Notes under the pieces: generated by a model | The model's database searches: none | What the model saw: the letters and a program-made list of their open reading frames with translations, nothing else | Told to the model about the DNA's origin: nothing | Shown: piece by piece, positions 29,449-41,815 of the stretch | Position numbering within the stretch: the stretch's first letter is position 1 | Layout of the letters: every line of letters starts with the position of its first letter | NCBI GenBank assembly: GCA_037179515.1 | Contig: JAXCGZ010016982.1 | Span: forward strand, 234,501-298,500 | Direction of reading: 5' to 3' | DNA length: 64,000 nucleotides | Source of the DNA: Halocaridina rubra | Taxonomy: Eukaryota > Arthropoda > Malacostraca > Decapoda > Atyidae | Program-made: the position numbers and the translations under genes

Positions 29449-30424
29449 CAGTAATAATAAGACATGTAGATAAACTCATGGTAGTGATGGGGCTTCAGAA
29501 AAATCTTAAGTGTTTTGTGCATTGTGGTAACATAACACCGTAAGATTCTTTAAAACTAAGACCACGCTAGTTTTATAAAATATCTGAAACATTTTATGGT
29601 AATCCCTCTACTGAAGTGAGTAAATGTACCTGTTTGCAGGTTCTGTAATGAAATGCAGTCTTTAAAATATTTTTTTCTGTGCCTACAGATTATACTGATA
29701 TTTTTTGTGTAGTTCATTATCATTTACTGAGTTTTTTAATTTAATAATCTTGAACTATTAAACTTTTTGTATACAAAATCTTGTTTTAAAAAGATTAAGA
29801 TATCTATTTAGTTGCATTACGCAAAACTTTATATCAGTTTTCAAAGCTTGTTAGTGGATGCTTTATTTATTTAGGTATGCATTATAAATTTGCAGTTTAT
29901 CATTTTAAATATGCCGTGAATTTTTTTAAGTGTTAGATATATTAAGCCAGTTTTTCAATATGGACAGGAAATATCAAAAGCACTACATTTATGCAATTTT
30001 TTATTTCTCTACTAAATTATCTTGTAAATGGAGATCTAAAACTTCTTGGGGTCTTATGAAAATTTCTGTATCGTGATGAAATAACTTATTGTAAAGCAGT
30101 TTCACAACAGGCACAAAATCATCATTCTTAGCATAGAAAAGTATGAAGAGCTTGCTTTAATTGGTTTTGTATTATCTTTTATAATATACTCTTTGAATTG
30201 TATGGCTCCCTGTGAAGTGAAATGCAGTGAATATACTGAATTATTACAACTATTAACTATGATAAATGATAATGTAAAGGAAATGTAATGTACTTTATCT
30301 AGTATAAAGTAAGTTATAGAAAAATATTTGGATAATAATTTTTTTTTTTATGAAACATGTATTAAACATTCAGCAGTAAACTTTGTTTGTGATTGTGAGA
30401 TATTTGCTGTTCAAAGCAACCTAC

Positions 30425-30540
30425 AGTTAATGTTAGGAAGAAAATCTGGCCCTAATTCCTCAGCTTTAACTTGTCTGTATCCACCCCCATTCGAATTGAA
30501 ATTAATAGTGACACATATAACGGCAAACAAACATTAACCT
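30425..30540 (+). mobile_element. 5'-truncated SINE, family 2 tail
   Basis: It contains CTTGTCTGTATCCACCCCCA, ATTCGAATTG and AATAGTGACA, matching the tails of the copies at 35400 and 36150. The tRNA head is missing. Confidence 0.55.
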
Positions 30541-31094
30541 AAGTCTTCTTCATGAGCTTTGAATTTCTTTCAGGATCATTAGGCTCCCATTGGAAAAAAA
30601 GAAATAAAATATTTTTATATGTGATGAAAATTGCTATGAAAACCCTTATCACCTTTTACTTAGTTGAACTTGAGAATAAAATGTCCACCTCCCTGGCTCT
30701 AGCTGCAGTAGCCAGAAGAGGAATGGATCTGATATTATAGAAAATGTATTCGGATTTGACCCAGGCAGTCAGGACTTATATGGAAGACTGGGGAGAGAGT
30801 TGGATATCTTATGAGCTAATCACAGGCATACATGGATATCCTTATTTATTAAAACTGATGAAGAGAAATATGTCTGTCTATATTAAGAATAGAATGCATG
30901 AAGTATTCTGACATGCATTAAATGGGAGATCATTCTGAAATTTTAAATATATCTCTGTGGAATGTCTTAATTATAAATAATAGAATATTTTCCCAAATTG
31001 AAGTTTAATATCTTTGTACAATTGGGACAATATATTTTATCTAAAAAGTTCTTACCACTTTGCTGGAAGCTATATTGATAAAAATATAATAGCA

Positions 31095-31453
31095 GGTACT
31101 GTGTGGAGATTTGTAGCTTGCCGATTGGTCAGTGCAGCGACTGCTTCTTCCCATGTATCTCCAGACTCTGGAACTCTCTCTTCCTCCTTCTGTCATTCCA
31201 AATTCTTATGACCTAATTTCCTTCAAAAAGCGGATCTATCGTCATCTCAGGGCCTGATCCTCCATATCTCTAGGTTCTCAGTACTTTGTTTTTTTCTGTC
31301 TGTCGTTTTCCTTTGTGTAACATTACCTCATCTCTGCTTTGTCCATAACCTATTTCTTTTCCTTCGTCTTGATGTTTTATCGTGCCTGGTCCTTTAATGA
31401 TGAAGGCAGTTTGTTTTGCCTGTCCCAGTGTCTCATTAAAAAAAAAAATTTTA
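31095..31453 (+). mobile_element. LINE 3'-end fragment (RT C-terminus and 3' UTR)
   Basis: The same 3' end occurs at 53480-54281. Shared blocks include GCTTCTTCCCATG, CCAGACTCTGGAACTCTC, CTTCAAAAAGCGGATCTAT and CTCATTAAAAA. The translation gives the SRLWNSLPPSV-type end of a jockey/CR1-like reverse transcriptase in degraded form. It is 5'-truncated and ends in an A-rich tail. Confidence 0.7.
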
Positions 31454-32963
31454 CCAGTAACATTAAACTTCAATTGGGAATATATTCTTCAACATATAAT
31501 GTAGTACAACCATGAAAATATATTTACCAAGTTCAAATACCTTCACCAGTTAACTTTATATATTTTAGGAGGAAAGTACTGTACTTGGTTTGTACTCTTA
31601 GAGGCTTCTTCTGTTGCCATTAAAATGAAGATCCAAGACTGTTCAGTACTTAGTATGTTCCTCATCAACTTAAACAATTATTAATTATCATTTGTGTGCT
31701 GTCCTTGATGGACCAGCAGGGATATACATACTAGTCTGTTTAACATTATTTTTGCATCCTGAAGTTTGAAATGCACCAATGTTTAGCTTTGCAGTTTTAT
31801 GTGTCACTATCAATATCCAGTCTGGGAATGGACACAGATAATCGCAGGTCTGTCACTTAATGAGTAGATTGTTTTATTCACTGTGGCAACGAGGTTACTT
31901 TCACATGCACTACTGAACAATATCAATATTTATAATTTATATATAGAGCCTTCTGTATGTAGTGAGCTTATGTTATGTTGGATGTAGAAAAATCTCGAGT
32001 CTACTAATATTTCTTGTTTTGAAAGTAATGTAATAACGTCAAAAATCCTCATTGCATTTCAGTATACAGGAGATATTACAATAATAATCTTTTTATACTT
32101 TACTATGAGCATATAAAGGCCATGTTTGGGCTAAAGCACTAAATACCTTGATATCAATTTATTAATTACAGATGACCTATTTTACCTCTTCCTATTTGCA
32201 ACCATAATCATATTTTAATTTCCTGTTCATAAGTTGTGAATGCACAAGTGTAGTAGCTATAACATACTATGGTTTAAGGTAATTTGCCATGGGATGAGAA
32301 CGTGATGGGTAAGAGCATATTGCCAATCTTTGACAAGCCATATTGTAGGCTGTCATCCTACTCTGAAAATCTTAATGCTGGACCTATTGGCAAAAATGTC
32401 TCTGCATGATCTTTTATCGTTCTCAATGCTTGGCTTCATGTCCACCCAAGAAATGCTCACTGTTGCGCCATCTCTTTATACTCTTTAGTATTATACTAAC
32501 CATATTGATATTCTTGCTCAGTGTATATTTAATAATTACATTTTAATAGTGTTAAATTTACATTCAGTTTCTCTTTGATGTTTTTCCTTGTTTTATATTA
32601 TTTGTTCAGTCAGTATTATTACTGTACTATTTTTTTATAACTTTTGTTGTTTCTCTGAATAACAGGCATGTTTTTTCCTAAATGTAGTTCTAACTACAAT
32701 TCAATTTGAATAGATTACATTGTAGTCACATCATTGTAATAATCTGTAGTGCAATAACGTTTTTGCTAAGTTTAGAGGTAATGGTTTTGATATGCAGAAA
32801 ATTATCTGCCTTTTGACTTTGAAAACTTATGTAGAATAGATTTTGTACATAAATTTTTTGTAGTTATAATATTTAAATATATATTTACATCTTGTAAGAC
32901 AAGAGCAAAATAAAAAGTTAATCAGTTATTTATGAATGTAAATATGTTGAGTGTTTTTTCCAG

Positions 32964-33078
32964 AATGCTTCTACCAAATTAGAACTGGCACTTGATGAGG
33001 ACTCCATATTCTACAAACTTGGTAGTTCCGGTCTTATTTCCTTTTCTGATTTCATCTTTCTTCTCACAGTATTATCCA
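32964..33078 (+). CDS. MICU1: MICU1 coding exon
   Basis: TTTTTTCCAG and GTAAGT bound 115 nt (38 codons plus one base). It reads NASTKLELALDEDSIFYKLG and then LISFSDFIFLLTVLS, matching the [23 protein letters not shown] region of MICU1. This helix segment leads into the first EF-hand lobe. It enters in phase 0 from 304-341. Confidence 0.93.
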
Positions 33079-34060
33079 GTAAGTGATCAACAATTCAGAA
33101 TCATATTTACATTTGCAACCCATCAACATAATTTAATATATTCAAGATCAAGTGTGCCATTATCTTTCCCAGTGGCGGCTCGTAGCTAAAATTAACGGGG
33201 TTGCTGCTTTAGAAAATGTTTAGCCATTGTTTTAATATTGTGTAAAACGAAACATACATATAAAAAGAAAATGTATACATTAAGCTTCAGAATTATGTAA
33301 TGTACATGTATAGTGAATACAGGGGTGCAACAGTTCTGCAGTGCCTATACACAACCCACCACTGGTCATTCCTTTGGAAATAAGTTTGTGTTTATTTATG
33401 CACTTAACAATGAACCTGGAAGGTGGCTGCTGCTGATTCAATATAGAAGTTTTAAGATTTTATTTAATATTTTTCCTGTGGTTTAAATCTTTTAAGCCCG
33501 TTTGGTTTTACTTACTAAAGAATAAATAGATTCTGGTAGTATTTGCATGAAATTTATTTTGGCAAAATATTTAGCTTTGGCATCATTATTATTGCACTTT
33601 ATTCATTAATGAGCTAGCACTTTGAAATAAAAGTGTTTTAGGCAGTACTGTAATGATGTTATAATGCAGACATCAGAGGTCCAAAAAATTGGGATAGATT
33701 TTGCTTTTAATCTGATTATTTGTGTAAGAAGAGTGATACATCTTTTATGTTAGTTTTACACCACAGTTAGAGAGTAGAATGAATGTAATTGTCTAAGAAA
33801 TATGAAGCATTTAAATTATGAAAACTTTTATTGTTTCCTGGAATTCATATGTTCTGCTTGCATATGAGAAAATGTCTCTTTCAGTGCAAAGACCATAATC
33901 CCCATTATAAAAAGGGTAAATGTGTTGAGGCAAAAAAGATTTATGACATGCAAGGGAACGTGGAAGAGATATTCTTGTCCTCCCTCGGTAGGATGTTAGG
34001 ATGTAAGTGATCTGGAATTACTACAAGTGTATAACTCATGTTTTCTTGTATGTAATTCAG
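33079..34060 (+). other. MICU1 intron with hAT-like MITE
   Basis: A 982-bp phase-1 intron. Apart from the MITE at 33169-33365 I see only AT-rich sequence. Confidence 0.8.
33169..33365. mobile_element. Possible hAT-like MITE
   Basis: CCAGTGGCGGCTCGT at the left and CCCACCACTGG at the right form a 10-bp imperfect inverted end of the CAGTGGCGG type known from hAT MITEs. It is 197 bp with no ORF. I could not confirm a clear 8-bp target duplication. Confidence 0.4.
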
Positions 34061-34221
34061 CTTCTCGAAGACACTTTGAAATTGCTTTTCGAATGTTTGA
34101 CTTGAATGGAGATGGTGATGTTGACTATGAAGAGTTTGATAAGGTTGCAACGCTGATACGTAATCAGACCAGCATTGGTGCTCGTCATCGAGATCACGCT
34201 AACACTGGTAATACTTTTAAA
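34061..34221 (+). CDS. MICU1: MICU1 coding exon with canonical EF-hand 1
   Basis: This exon carries the first calcium-binding loop, [12 protein letters not shown] at 34099-34134, with acidic or Asn ligands at positions 1, 3, 5, 7, 9 and 12. It is preceded by [12 protein letters not shown] and followed by [20 protein letters not shown]. The HRD..TGNT segment is typical of MICU1. Acceptor GTAATTCAG, donor GTAAGT, 161 nt. Confidence 0.96.
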
Positions 34222-34444
34222 GTAAGTTTCAGAATATCAATTGAAATTTTTCTGTATATTACCTACCATATGTAATCAATAATCATAATCATTAATTTGG
34301 TAATACTGTACTTTTATTAGCATGTAAATTGTTAGATATATTTATAATGGGAGTTGTTCATAAGACCAAGAGATTTTTATTTAGCATATTATTAGTATAA
34401 TTGATGAATTTTAGGTAACAAACTAAACTTTTTTATAATTACAG
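34222..34444 (+). other. MICU1 intron (223 bp)
   Basis: A phase-0 intron, GTAAGT to TTACAG, with no repeat seen. Confidence 0.9.
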
Positions 34445-34561
34445 GGTGTGAATTCTGCTCTGAGCACTTATTTTTTTGGGCAGTCATTGAAAGAGAAACT
34501 AACCATTGAAAAGTTTTTAGAATTCCAGCAACAACTTCAGCAGGAAATTCTCAGTTTAGAG
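34445..34561 (+). CDS. MICU1: MICU1 coding exon
   Basis: 117 nt, phase 0 at both ends. It reads [20 protein letters not shown] and then [19 protein letters not shown]. It matches the SALTTYFFG..KLTIKNFLEFQ segment of MICU1, part of the pseudo-EF-hand linking region between the two functional loops. Confidence 0.96.
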
Positions 34562-35162
34562 GTAAATTTCGTTCTTTCGTGTATATCAATATTATTTTGT
34601 TTTAACCATGAAATAGCTAAGACACAAATGGATACGAGATAAAAGGAAGAGTAGTGTACAAACATTCAGTTAATTAATAACTCTTATGGGTTTAGCATTG
34701 GAGGCCAGTTTTATGTAGTAAATTCTTACTTTCACTCTCCACAAGATAAGAAAACATCTCATGAAATTAGTCAGGTTAGGTTTTGTCGCAAGGTATATGT
34801 GCTATGACATGCTTAGTAATAGTGAGTTTTTTGAATACTGTACTTAAATAAGCCACGTATAGGAATGAACCTATTTCAACCCAGCCTACTGTATATTGAT
34901 ATAATACTAACCCCCCCTTTTTTGTTTCCTAACCTTTTTGCTTTTTGGAATTGTATTAACTTACGGCAAAGTTTTGCTTTTGCAAAGTTAAAATTTGAGG
35001 GGGGAAGGTTACTTGATAATTGTTTACTTTTACACCCCTCGAAGTTATGGAAAAGTCTCATGAAATTTACTATACAGTATTAGGTAAAGTTTACTTTGGG
35101 GAAAAGTATTTGTGGTATTTCATTTTAATTTTAATGTGCTTATTTTTATAGATTAATTTACC

Positions 35163-35385
35163 GACTAGCCTTCTTGCTAGTACAGTGGTAATGCGCTGGC
35201 CTCACATTCACGAGGTCGCCAGATCGGTTCCCGTTCAGGACCGAGAGTTTAAGCTGTCTACTGGGAAGGTTACCTTTGTGACTGGACACCACAGTGGGGG
35301 GTTGGGGCTTGTACCGGCTGACGCCCGCCAGAGCAGGGGCGATGCCTCTGATAGGAGGGCTAAACTGCAAACTTTAACTTTTACA
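35163..35385 (+). mobile_element. tRNA-derived SINE, family 3, sense copy
   Basis: A-box TAGTACAGTGGTAATGCG, then CACATTCACGAGGTCGCC, then B-box-like GGTTCCCGTTC. A body with CGAGAGTTTAAGCTG and CACCACAGTG follows, ending in an AACTTTAACTTT tail. An inverted copy lies at 37516-37733. Confidence 0.8.
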
Positions 35386-35399
35386 CGAATCAAACAGGA

Positions 35400-35585
35400 T
35401 TGGGAACCACAGTAACAGAGTGGTTAGCGTGCTCAACTTGGGAAGTAACAGTCTTGCTTTCAAGCCCAGTAGGGGTGTTAGGATGGGCATCCAACCTTGA
35501 TTCCCCATCGGCAACCTGTCTGTATTCACCCCTCATAATGAGGATTGATAATGACACTGAAAACTGCCAATAAAAATAAAATTAT
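35400..35585 (+). mobile_element. tRNA-derived SINE, family 2, sense copy
   Basis: Head AACAGAGTGGTTAGCGTGCT with TTTCAAGCCC as a decayed B-box. Tail CAACCTGTCTGTATTCACCC followed by an A-rich end. It directly follows the previous SINE. Confidence 0.7.
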
Positions 35586-36149
35586 ATCTCTGATGTTAGG
35601 TCAGGTTTGGTTTCTCTAGGCAGCAGTGCCACTGCAGGATGACAACACATAAACGAATGAGAGGTACCACACTGCTACGGCACCGCCACGTCTGCCGCGC
35701 AGCACTGCAACATTGCAACACACCAGATATGCTGCGGTACCTAATTAAGCTAATCAAACCCATCAATATCAGTGTAATTTCATGACAAAGTTTTAGATTA
35801 GGAGCGTGAATGAGAAAACCTGATTTTACTGATGAAAATAAACAGACAGTGCTGAGAGAGTAGAGAAGCAACCACATCCAATTAAAGCCTACCAAATCCA
35901 ATGTAATAGTATAATAACACCTATACTGTATTAGGTTACGTGAGGTTACTTCACCCCCACTCAAGAAACAAGATAATTGATATTTTATTCCAGTAGTTTA
36001 TTTATGCGCATCTCACCCAGAAATGAACTAATCCAATTAACCTAATCAAACTTGACATAACTTTGAATAAATTTCACAAATAACCAATTCCAATAAGAGG
36101 AGAGAAAAAAAAAACACATGCTATTACAACTTAGCTAAATTCGGTTGTA

Positions 36150-36340
36150 CTCGTTCTTTTTTTGTGCCGTTTTCTTTTGTTACTGTTAATGCCCATTCGA
36201 ATGGTGGTGGACACAGACAGGGTGTAGCATGGGATATAAGGTTGGAGCCCTTCCTTATCCTCCATGCTTGATTCAATGAATCGGTGCCACGTCACGAATC
36301 GACTGCTCTAACCAATATGCCGCGGCAGTCCACTGACTAA
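36150..36340 (-). mobile_element. tRNA-derived SINE, family 2, antisense copy
   Basis: The minus strand reads GGCATATTGGTTAGAGCAGT as head and ends with CACCCTGTCTGTGTCCACC and CCATTCGAATGG, the same tail as at 30425 and 35400. Confidence 0.65.
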
Positions 36341-36569
36341 ATCTGGTGTAATAGTGAAGTGACACCAAAATTAGGTTGTGTTAGTTCATCCTCACTTCGG
36401 AAACCAGTTGATAATTGATATTATTAAATTCCAGTGGTTGTTTTTGTTTTGTTTTTTTGTCTGAAATTGCTTGTACAATAATTTGATATATACCCCAAGA
36501 AATTTGATAGCTGATGCAATCAAGGCAGAATTGTTTCCATAGATTGCTCACTCTCCGAGGGTTAATACC

Positions 36570-36688
<119 letters not shown>

Positions 36689-37225
36689 GTAATCCCTCGC
36701 TATATCATGATTCTGCGAATTCAGTGCATCGCGGATTTTTTGGCGAGCGTATGTATTTTATTTCTTAGCTTTTCTGGGTATATCACGGGAATCCACGATA
36801 TGTGGAAATATTAATATTTCCAGTATTTTCATTATTTTGTTGATTAAAAAAGTATTTCCTAGCCTAAGAATAATAAAAAAGTAAAAAATAGTAAAAAACA
36901 TAAATTTAAACATGTAACTCATAGTATTGCACCAAATAAAATACGATACCGGTATCAACATCTTGGAAAACGAAAAGGGTCGCACCTACGTGAGATAGTA
37001 CACGGGATGCTATTGCCTGATGGGTGGGAGACGACGAATCACAGAATTGCGTTCTGTATACTTAGGTCTGCTTGGCTTTTTGATTGAAGCTTGATTCTCC
37101 CAGCATCTTCCATTGTCTCACCTCACCCATTCAGTTACTCACGTGTGCGCCTGTCTCGTTGTGCCTCTTAATACGTTGTGCTTGTGTTTTTGTGAAACTT
37201 TTGATTGTGTATTTCAACCCCTGCA

Positions 37226-37375
37226 ATGCCGCCCAAGTGTCCTTCATCTTCTAAGGCTTCTGGTAGTGAGCCTAAGGGGCAGATGTTGACTATAGCATAT
37301 AAGGTAAAACTGTTTGATATGCTGAAGGAAGGAAGAAGTTTCTCGGCTGTCGGCCGCCATTGGCTGTGCAGTATG
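37226..37375 (+). pseudogene. Tigger transposase N-terminal fragment
   Basis: The open reading starts MPPKCPSSSKASGSEPKGQM and continues LTIAYKVKLFDMLKEGRSFS then AVGRH, the CENP-B-type helix-turn-helix of Tigger transposases. A stop follows and the rest of the gene is deleted. Confidence 0.75.
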
Positions 37376-37515
37376 TAAACGTCATCATCACGTTATTCAC
37401 GGTAAGCTTACCTATCACGTTCATATAGCTTTACGCTTGCGCGCTGTTATTTATGGTAAACTTACCTGTCACACATATAAATTTATGCTTGCACGCTGTT
37501 ATGAATGAAGTAAAG

Positions 37516-37733
37516 TTAAAGTTAAAGTTTGCCAGTGTTTCAGTTCCGATATCCATCTGAGATGCTCCTCAGAACGTCAGCCGAGGCAAGCCCCAACCCC
37601 CTCACTGTGGTGCCCATCCACAGCAAGTAACCTTCCCAGTAAACAGCTTAAACTCTCGGTCCTGAGCGGGAACCGATCTGTCGACCTCGCGAATGCGAGG
37701 CCAGCGCGTTACCACTGTACTAGCCAGAAAGCC
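37516..37733 (-). mobile_element. tRNA-derived SINE, family 3, antisense copy in Tigger derivative
   Basis: Reverse complement of the 35163 SINE, with head TAGTACAGTGGTAACGCG and B-box GGTTCCCGCTC. It is flanked by TAAAG at 37511-37515 and 37734-37738, a likely target duplication. The empty site is visible near 12530 in the sister element (AAGTAAAGGGTGG). Confidence 0.8.
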
Positions 37734-37887
37734 TAAAGGGGGAGTTGTTAACAGTGCAGGGAGGGTTTATACAGTAAAGGTAAAAATAAATGTAAAATTC
37801 CTGCAATAAATATGGTGTTGCTACTTCGTGGATTTTCACCTTTCGGGGTGGTCCCGGAACTGAACCCCCGTGATAAACGAGGGATCA

Positions 37888-38011
<124 letters not shown>

Positions 38012-38230
38012 CAGAAAAAAAGACTTATTGTATTTAAATATTGCTAATCAGCAAAAGAGTAAGCCATAAATTTAAAAAATGTAGTTCTGGTAATACAGTA
38101 TTGCTTGAATTTTTTATAATACTAAATAAATTAAAAATAGGTCAATGATACATCATTTAAACTTGAAATTAAGTACAGAAAAATATGTAACACTTGTCTG
38201 TTAGAGTAAATTTCAAGTTTTATTCAACAG

Positions 38231-38362
38231 TTTCGTCGTAAAGGTCCTGATGAGAATGGCTTAATTCAGGAGGCTGATTTTGCCGAGTTACTTTTGGCTT
38301 ATGGGGGTTATCCTCCCAATAAGAAAGCAAGAATGCTCAAAAGAGTGAAGAAAGCTTTTAAA
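38231..38362 (+). CDS. MICU1: MICU1 coding exon
   Basis: 132 nt, phase 0 at both ends, CAACAG to GTAAGT. It reads FRRKGPDENGLIQEADFAEL and then LLAYGGYPPNKKARMLKRVK. It matches the [20 protein letters not shown] region of MICU1, the degenerate EF-hand and following helices. Confidence 0.95.
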
Positions 38363-41141
38363 GTAAGTTCTTTGAACATTTTTCTGCTACATGAAATATG
38401 TAAATTAGTTCACCAATAAAAATGGAGTTTAAAAACTGAAGTAATGTACAATGACATATACAAATCCAATGTGTAGAGCAGTGTAGACATTTCCATATAA
38501 AAAGCTCTATCTGATTTTTACAATATATAGATGTATTTGATATTCTTTGAGAATATTCATATGGAATCTTTGCTCAACCAGTGCTTTATTACATTACAGC
38601 TTCCTTCAGCTTATCTCAATTTACAAGTTTTAAACAATGTTACTTTCAGAGTTTTAGCCGTTTTTGTAAAACAAGAAAGTGTCACCACTGAATTTTTATT
38701 GATCGTCATTTGCAGGAATTTTTAGGATATTGTGAAATTACTTAAAAAAATTTTGGTTTTTGTCAGTTGAAAATGTAACCAAGTTCATGAATGTGTACAC
38801 AAAGCCTGTCTCTCATATCCTTTCAGATTTGTCTGCTTAAATTTCTTGTAAATTCTACCTATTAATCCATTTTTTCTTGATAATTTTCCAAACTGTCTGG
38901 GTGTTCATGGCAGTTTAGCTGTCTCTGTTCAACTTTCCTTTCAAGTTTACTTGTTCCCACACATCTCATTCTCTCTTTAGAGCTTTCTTATTAATTCTTC
39001 TTCAGTATTTCAGACTTCAGTTTTCTTTTCCTCAAGTACATTCAATCCCAACACTCTCTACCTTACAATTCTGTAGTAACAGCTTCTGCAATGTTTTATC
39101 CAAATTTAGTTTGCCTTACTGTGGATCTCTCTTTCTACATCCAGTGCTGTTCCCCGTTGTGTGTTTCTGTTCTATGACTATAAGTGCTTATAGGCCCTTT
39201 CCCCTATTTTTGGAAATATCAGCCTCTACAAGTACCAGATCATTTAAGCTTGCATCCAAGTTATTCCAGCCATCTGCATCATATCTCATCACCTTGCTTT
39301 TTACCTCATTAGCTTCGGTTTTGTTTCCTCTTCCGTATTTCTTCACTATAGTCTTCATTTAGATCAACTCCAAAATATCTGAAATTGTCAGCTTCCTAAA
39401 GTTCCAGATCATTTAATCTTACCTTGAAGTTACTAACTTCCAACATCTATATTATGTCTAATCATCTTCCTCTTTTTCTCATTAACTCTATTTGTTTCCT
39501 CCAGCATATTCCCTACTAACCTCTTCCACTGATTCGTGCATTTTTCTAGTAGATCACACACTCATATATTATTGGACAAAGCAGTTTTCTCACTTTCTAA
39601 CACGTACGTCTTCTCTCATGCAATTTTTCTGCTCATTACTTTGCCATATACATATTAAGTATGTCTTGTGACAAACAGCCTTTTACTTTATATATTTCAC
39701 TTTTCCAACGTAGTCATACATGTATTCATCTATCTTCTAAAAAAAATTTATACCTTTCACCAGACGTCTGCAGAATCCACCATAAAACTCTCTTGCTCCA
39801 CTTTTAAATTCCTTTTCAAAATCCACTAATACAGTGTTTTAATATAATTGTACATATCTTTTAGTGTGAACACTTACAAACGTGGCATTATGTGAACCCA
39901 TATCGAGTATCCATATTTTGCTCCTTTATATGGCTAGTCATCTTTCTTTGCATGGGAGGTGTAGTAGGCTGCTACTCGTATAGTTAAAACCGCCTTGATT
40001 TCTGTGCAGTTGAATAGGGAATTAATTGATACTTTCTGCCAACTCATTGGTAATTCTTCCTCCGGAAAAAGACATTATTCTCTCTTTACACCTCATTCAT
40101 CACCACCTCTTGAACATTGTAAAGTATTTTTAATATATTCATCAGTATCAGTTACCTCTTCATTTTCTGTCTCCATAAGAGCTTTGGTAATGAAATGGTA
40201 CCTAGCATAGATAAAATCAGATATATGAAGATTACATATGTGCTTTCTTAAAATTGAATTAAGTTATTTCAATTTAGACAGTACTAAAGAATTGGAGATA
40301 CGGTATATCACAGACTTAAAGTGGGAAAAACCTTTATGGTACTGAGTAAAATATGGAAGGAAAATCTAAAGACACACCAAGATCAGATTACTTGAGGGTA
40401 TATTAGCTCAAGTTTATTACAGAGTCACAATGCTAAACTGTGAATGCAGTACAAAGGAAAAGAAATAACATACAGTACTGGATATGTAGTGCATTAGTGG
40501 GAATTTACATGTCATGTTGTTCCAAAGCATGAGAATGAAAAGATTAGTTACTTTACCAGTGAAATATAAAGAAAGGGTCTGTTCATGGTGTAGAATGAAT
40601 TGTTGCAAAATGACACGTAGTTTCTTGTATCACGGGTGAACTGATCCAATTCTTCTTTGAAGTGGTTGAAAGTATACCTGGCAAACCTTTGAACTTGTGA
40701 TAAAATTTTACTACTTATGTTGTTAATAAGCATGTTTGTGAGTGAATAAATAGAAGTAGCAAATTTGTAATGAATATTTTACACTGTATTCACTGTTTCC
40801 TCCGTTTTACCCTGTTGGACTTTAGGAAATTTTATTTTTTTAAGAAAAATTTTTGGATATGTCCTTAGTGTTTGGATGAAAAAGTACAACTTGTATTCTT
40901 TATATACTTTAAAAGACAACTGACAGGGATATGGAGCATGACGCTATCATCTTTTTCCTTCCACAGCATCATGTAACAAATTTACAAATTTAAGATATCC
41001 ATAAGATTTTTGGCACTTTTACCTCCGTTATTCATCACATTTGTCCCCTTCTGCTCTATATTGCGAGATTTACCATCATGTATAAAAAAGTGACATTTTG
41101 GTGTTTTGTAGTAATAGTATATTTTAATGAACTTATTTTAG
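38363..41141 (+). other. MICU1 intron (2.8 kb) with decayed LINE
   Basis: A phase-0 intron ending TTATTTTAG. About 38830-40210 may be an antisense LINE remnant. The rest is AT-rich and featureless. Confidence 0.8.
39060..40210 (-). mobile_element. Possible antisense LINE remnant with internal duplication
   Basis: The minus strand contains VKSKVMRYDADGWNNLDASL and NDLVLVEADISK, resembling the KSKVMR..LN..LEEV block downstream of the YxDD motif in LINE reverse transcriptases. Two related blocks (near 39218 and 39376) share CAGATCATTTAA and TATCTGAT-like words. It is heavily decayed. Confidence 0.35.
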
Positions 41142-41265
41142 GGTGAAGCTTCCCAAGGTATTAGTCGAGAAGATTACTTGAAATTTTTTCATTTTCTAAA
41201 TAATATCAATGATGTCGACACAGCTCTGACTTTCTATCACATTGCTGGTGCTTCTATTGACCCAG
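41142..41265 (+). CDS. MICU1: MICU1 coding exon
   Basis: 124 nt (41 codons plus one base). It reads [20 protein letters not shown] and then [20 protein letters not shown], the strongly conserved [21 protein letters not shown] block of MICU1. A TA array starts 17 bp after its donor. Confidence 0.97.
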
Positions 41266-41277
41266 GTAAAGTTGAAA

Positions 41278-41392
<115 letters not shown>

Positions 41393-41725
41393 ACTGTATG
41401 AAGGTTAACCATAGAGTAAGTAAATAATGGAGGATATCTGTGTTAGTAGACGAAAATACCTCAAGTCATTAGTGTGCATTTGCTATATTTTTTGCAATTA
41501 ATATGTAACATTAAAAATTAATTAATCACAAATAATTCTTATGGGATATCCTGTTGGATTAATACCTTTATGCATTTATTTCTCAGACGCATGAAGAAAT
41601 CGCCAGGACTTGCTACTTTAGCAGTGCCTTGTTCTTTCAGAAATATTTGCTGTCTTGATGTGGACAAAAATATGTCTATAAATAATCTCAGAATATTAAT
41701 GAAAGATTACAATGACTCATTTCAG

Positions 41726-41815
41726 CAACCCTGAAGCATGTTGCAAAAACTGTGGCCCATGTAGAATTGTCAGATCATGTGGTTAATGTAGTATTCACTC
41801 TCTTCGATGACAACA
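41726..41815 (+). CDS. MICU1: MICU1 coding exon, start of EF-hand 2
   Basis: 90 nt. It reads ATLKHVAKTVAHVELSDHVV and then NVVFTLFDDN, and ends one base into the fourth codon of the second calcium-binding loop (loop starts 41806). The 460-bp intron before it otherwise holds only the TA array. Confidence 0.96.
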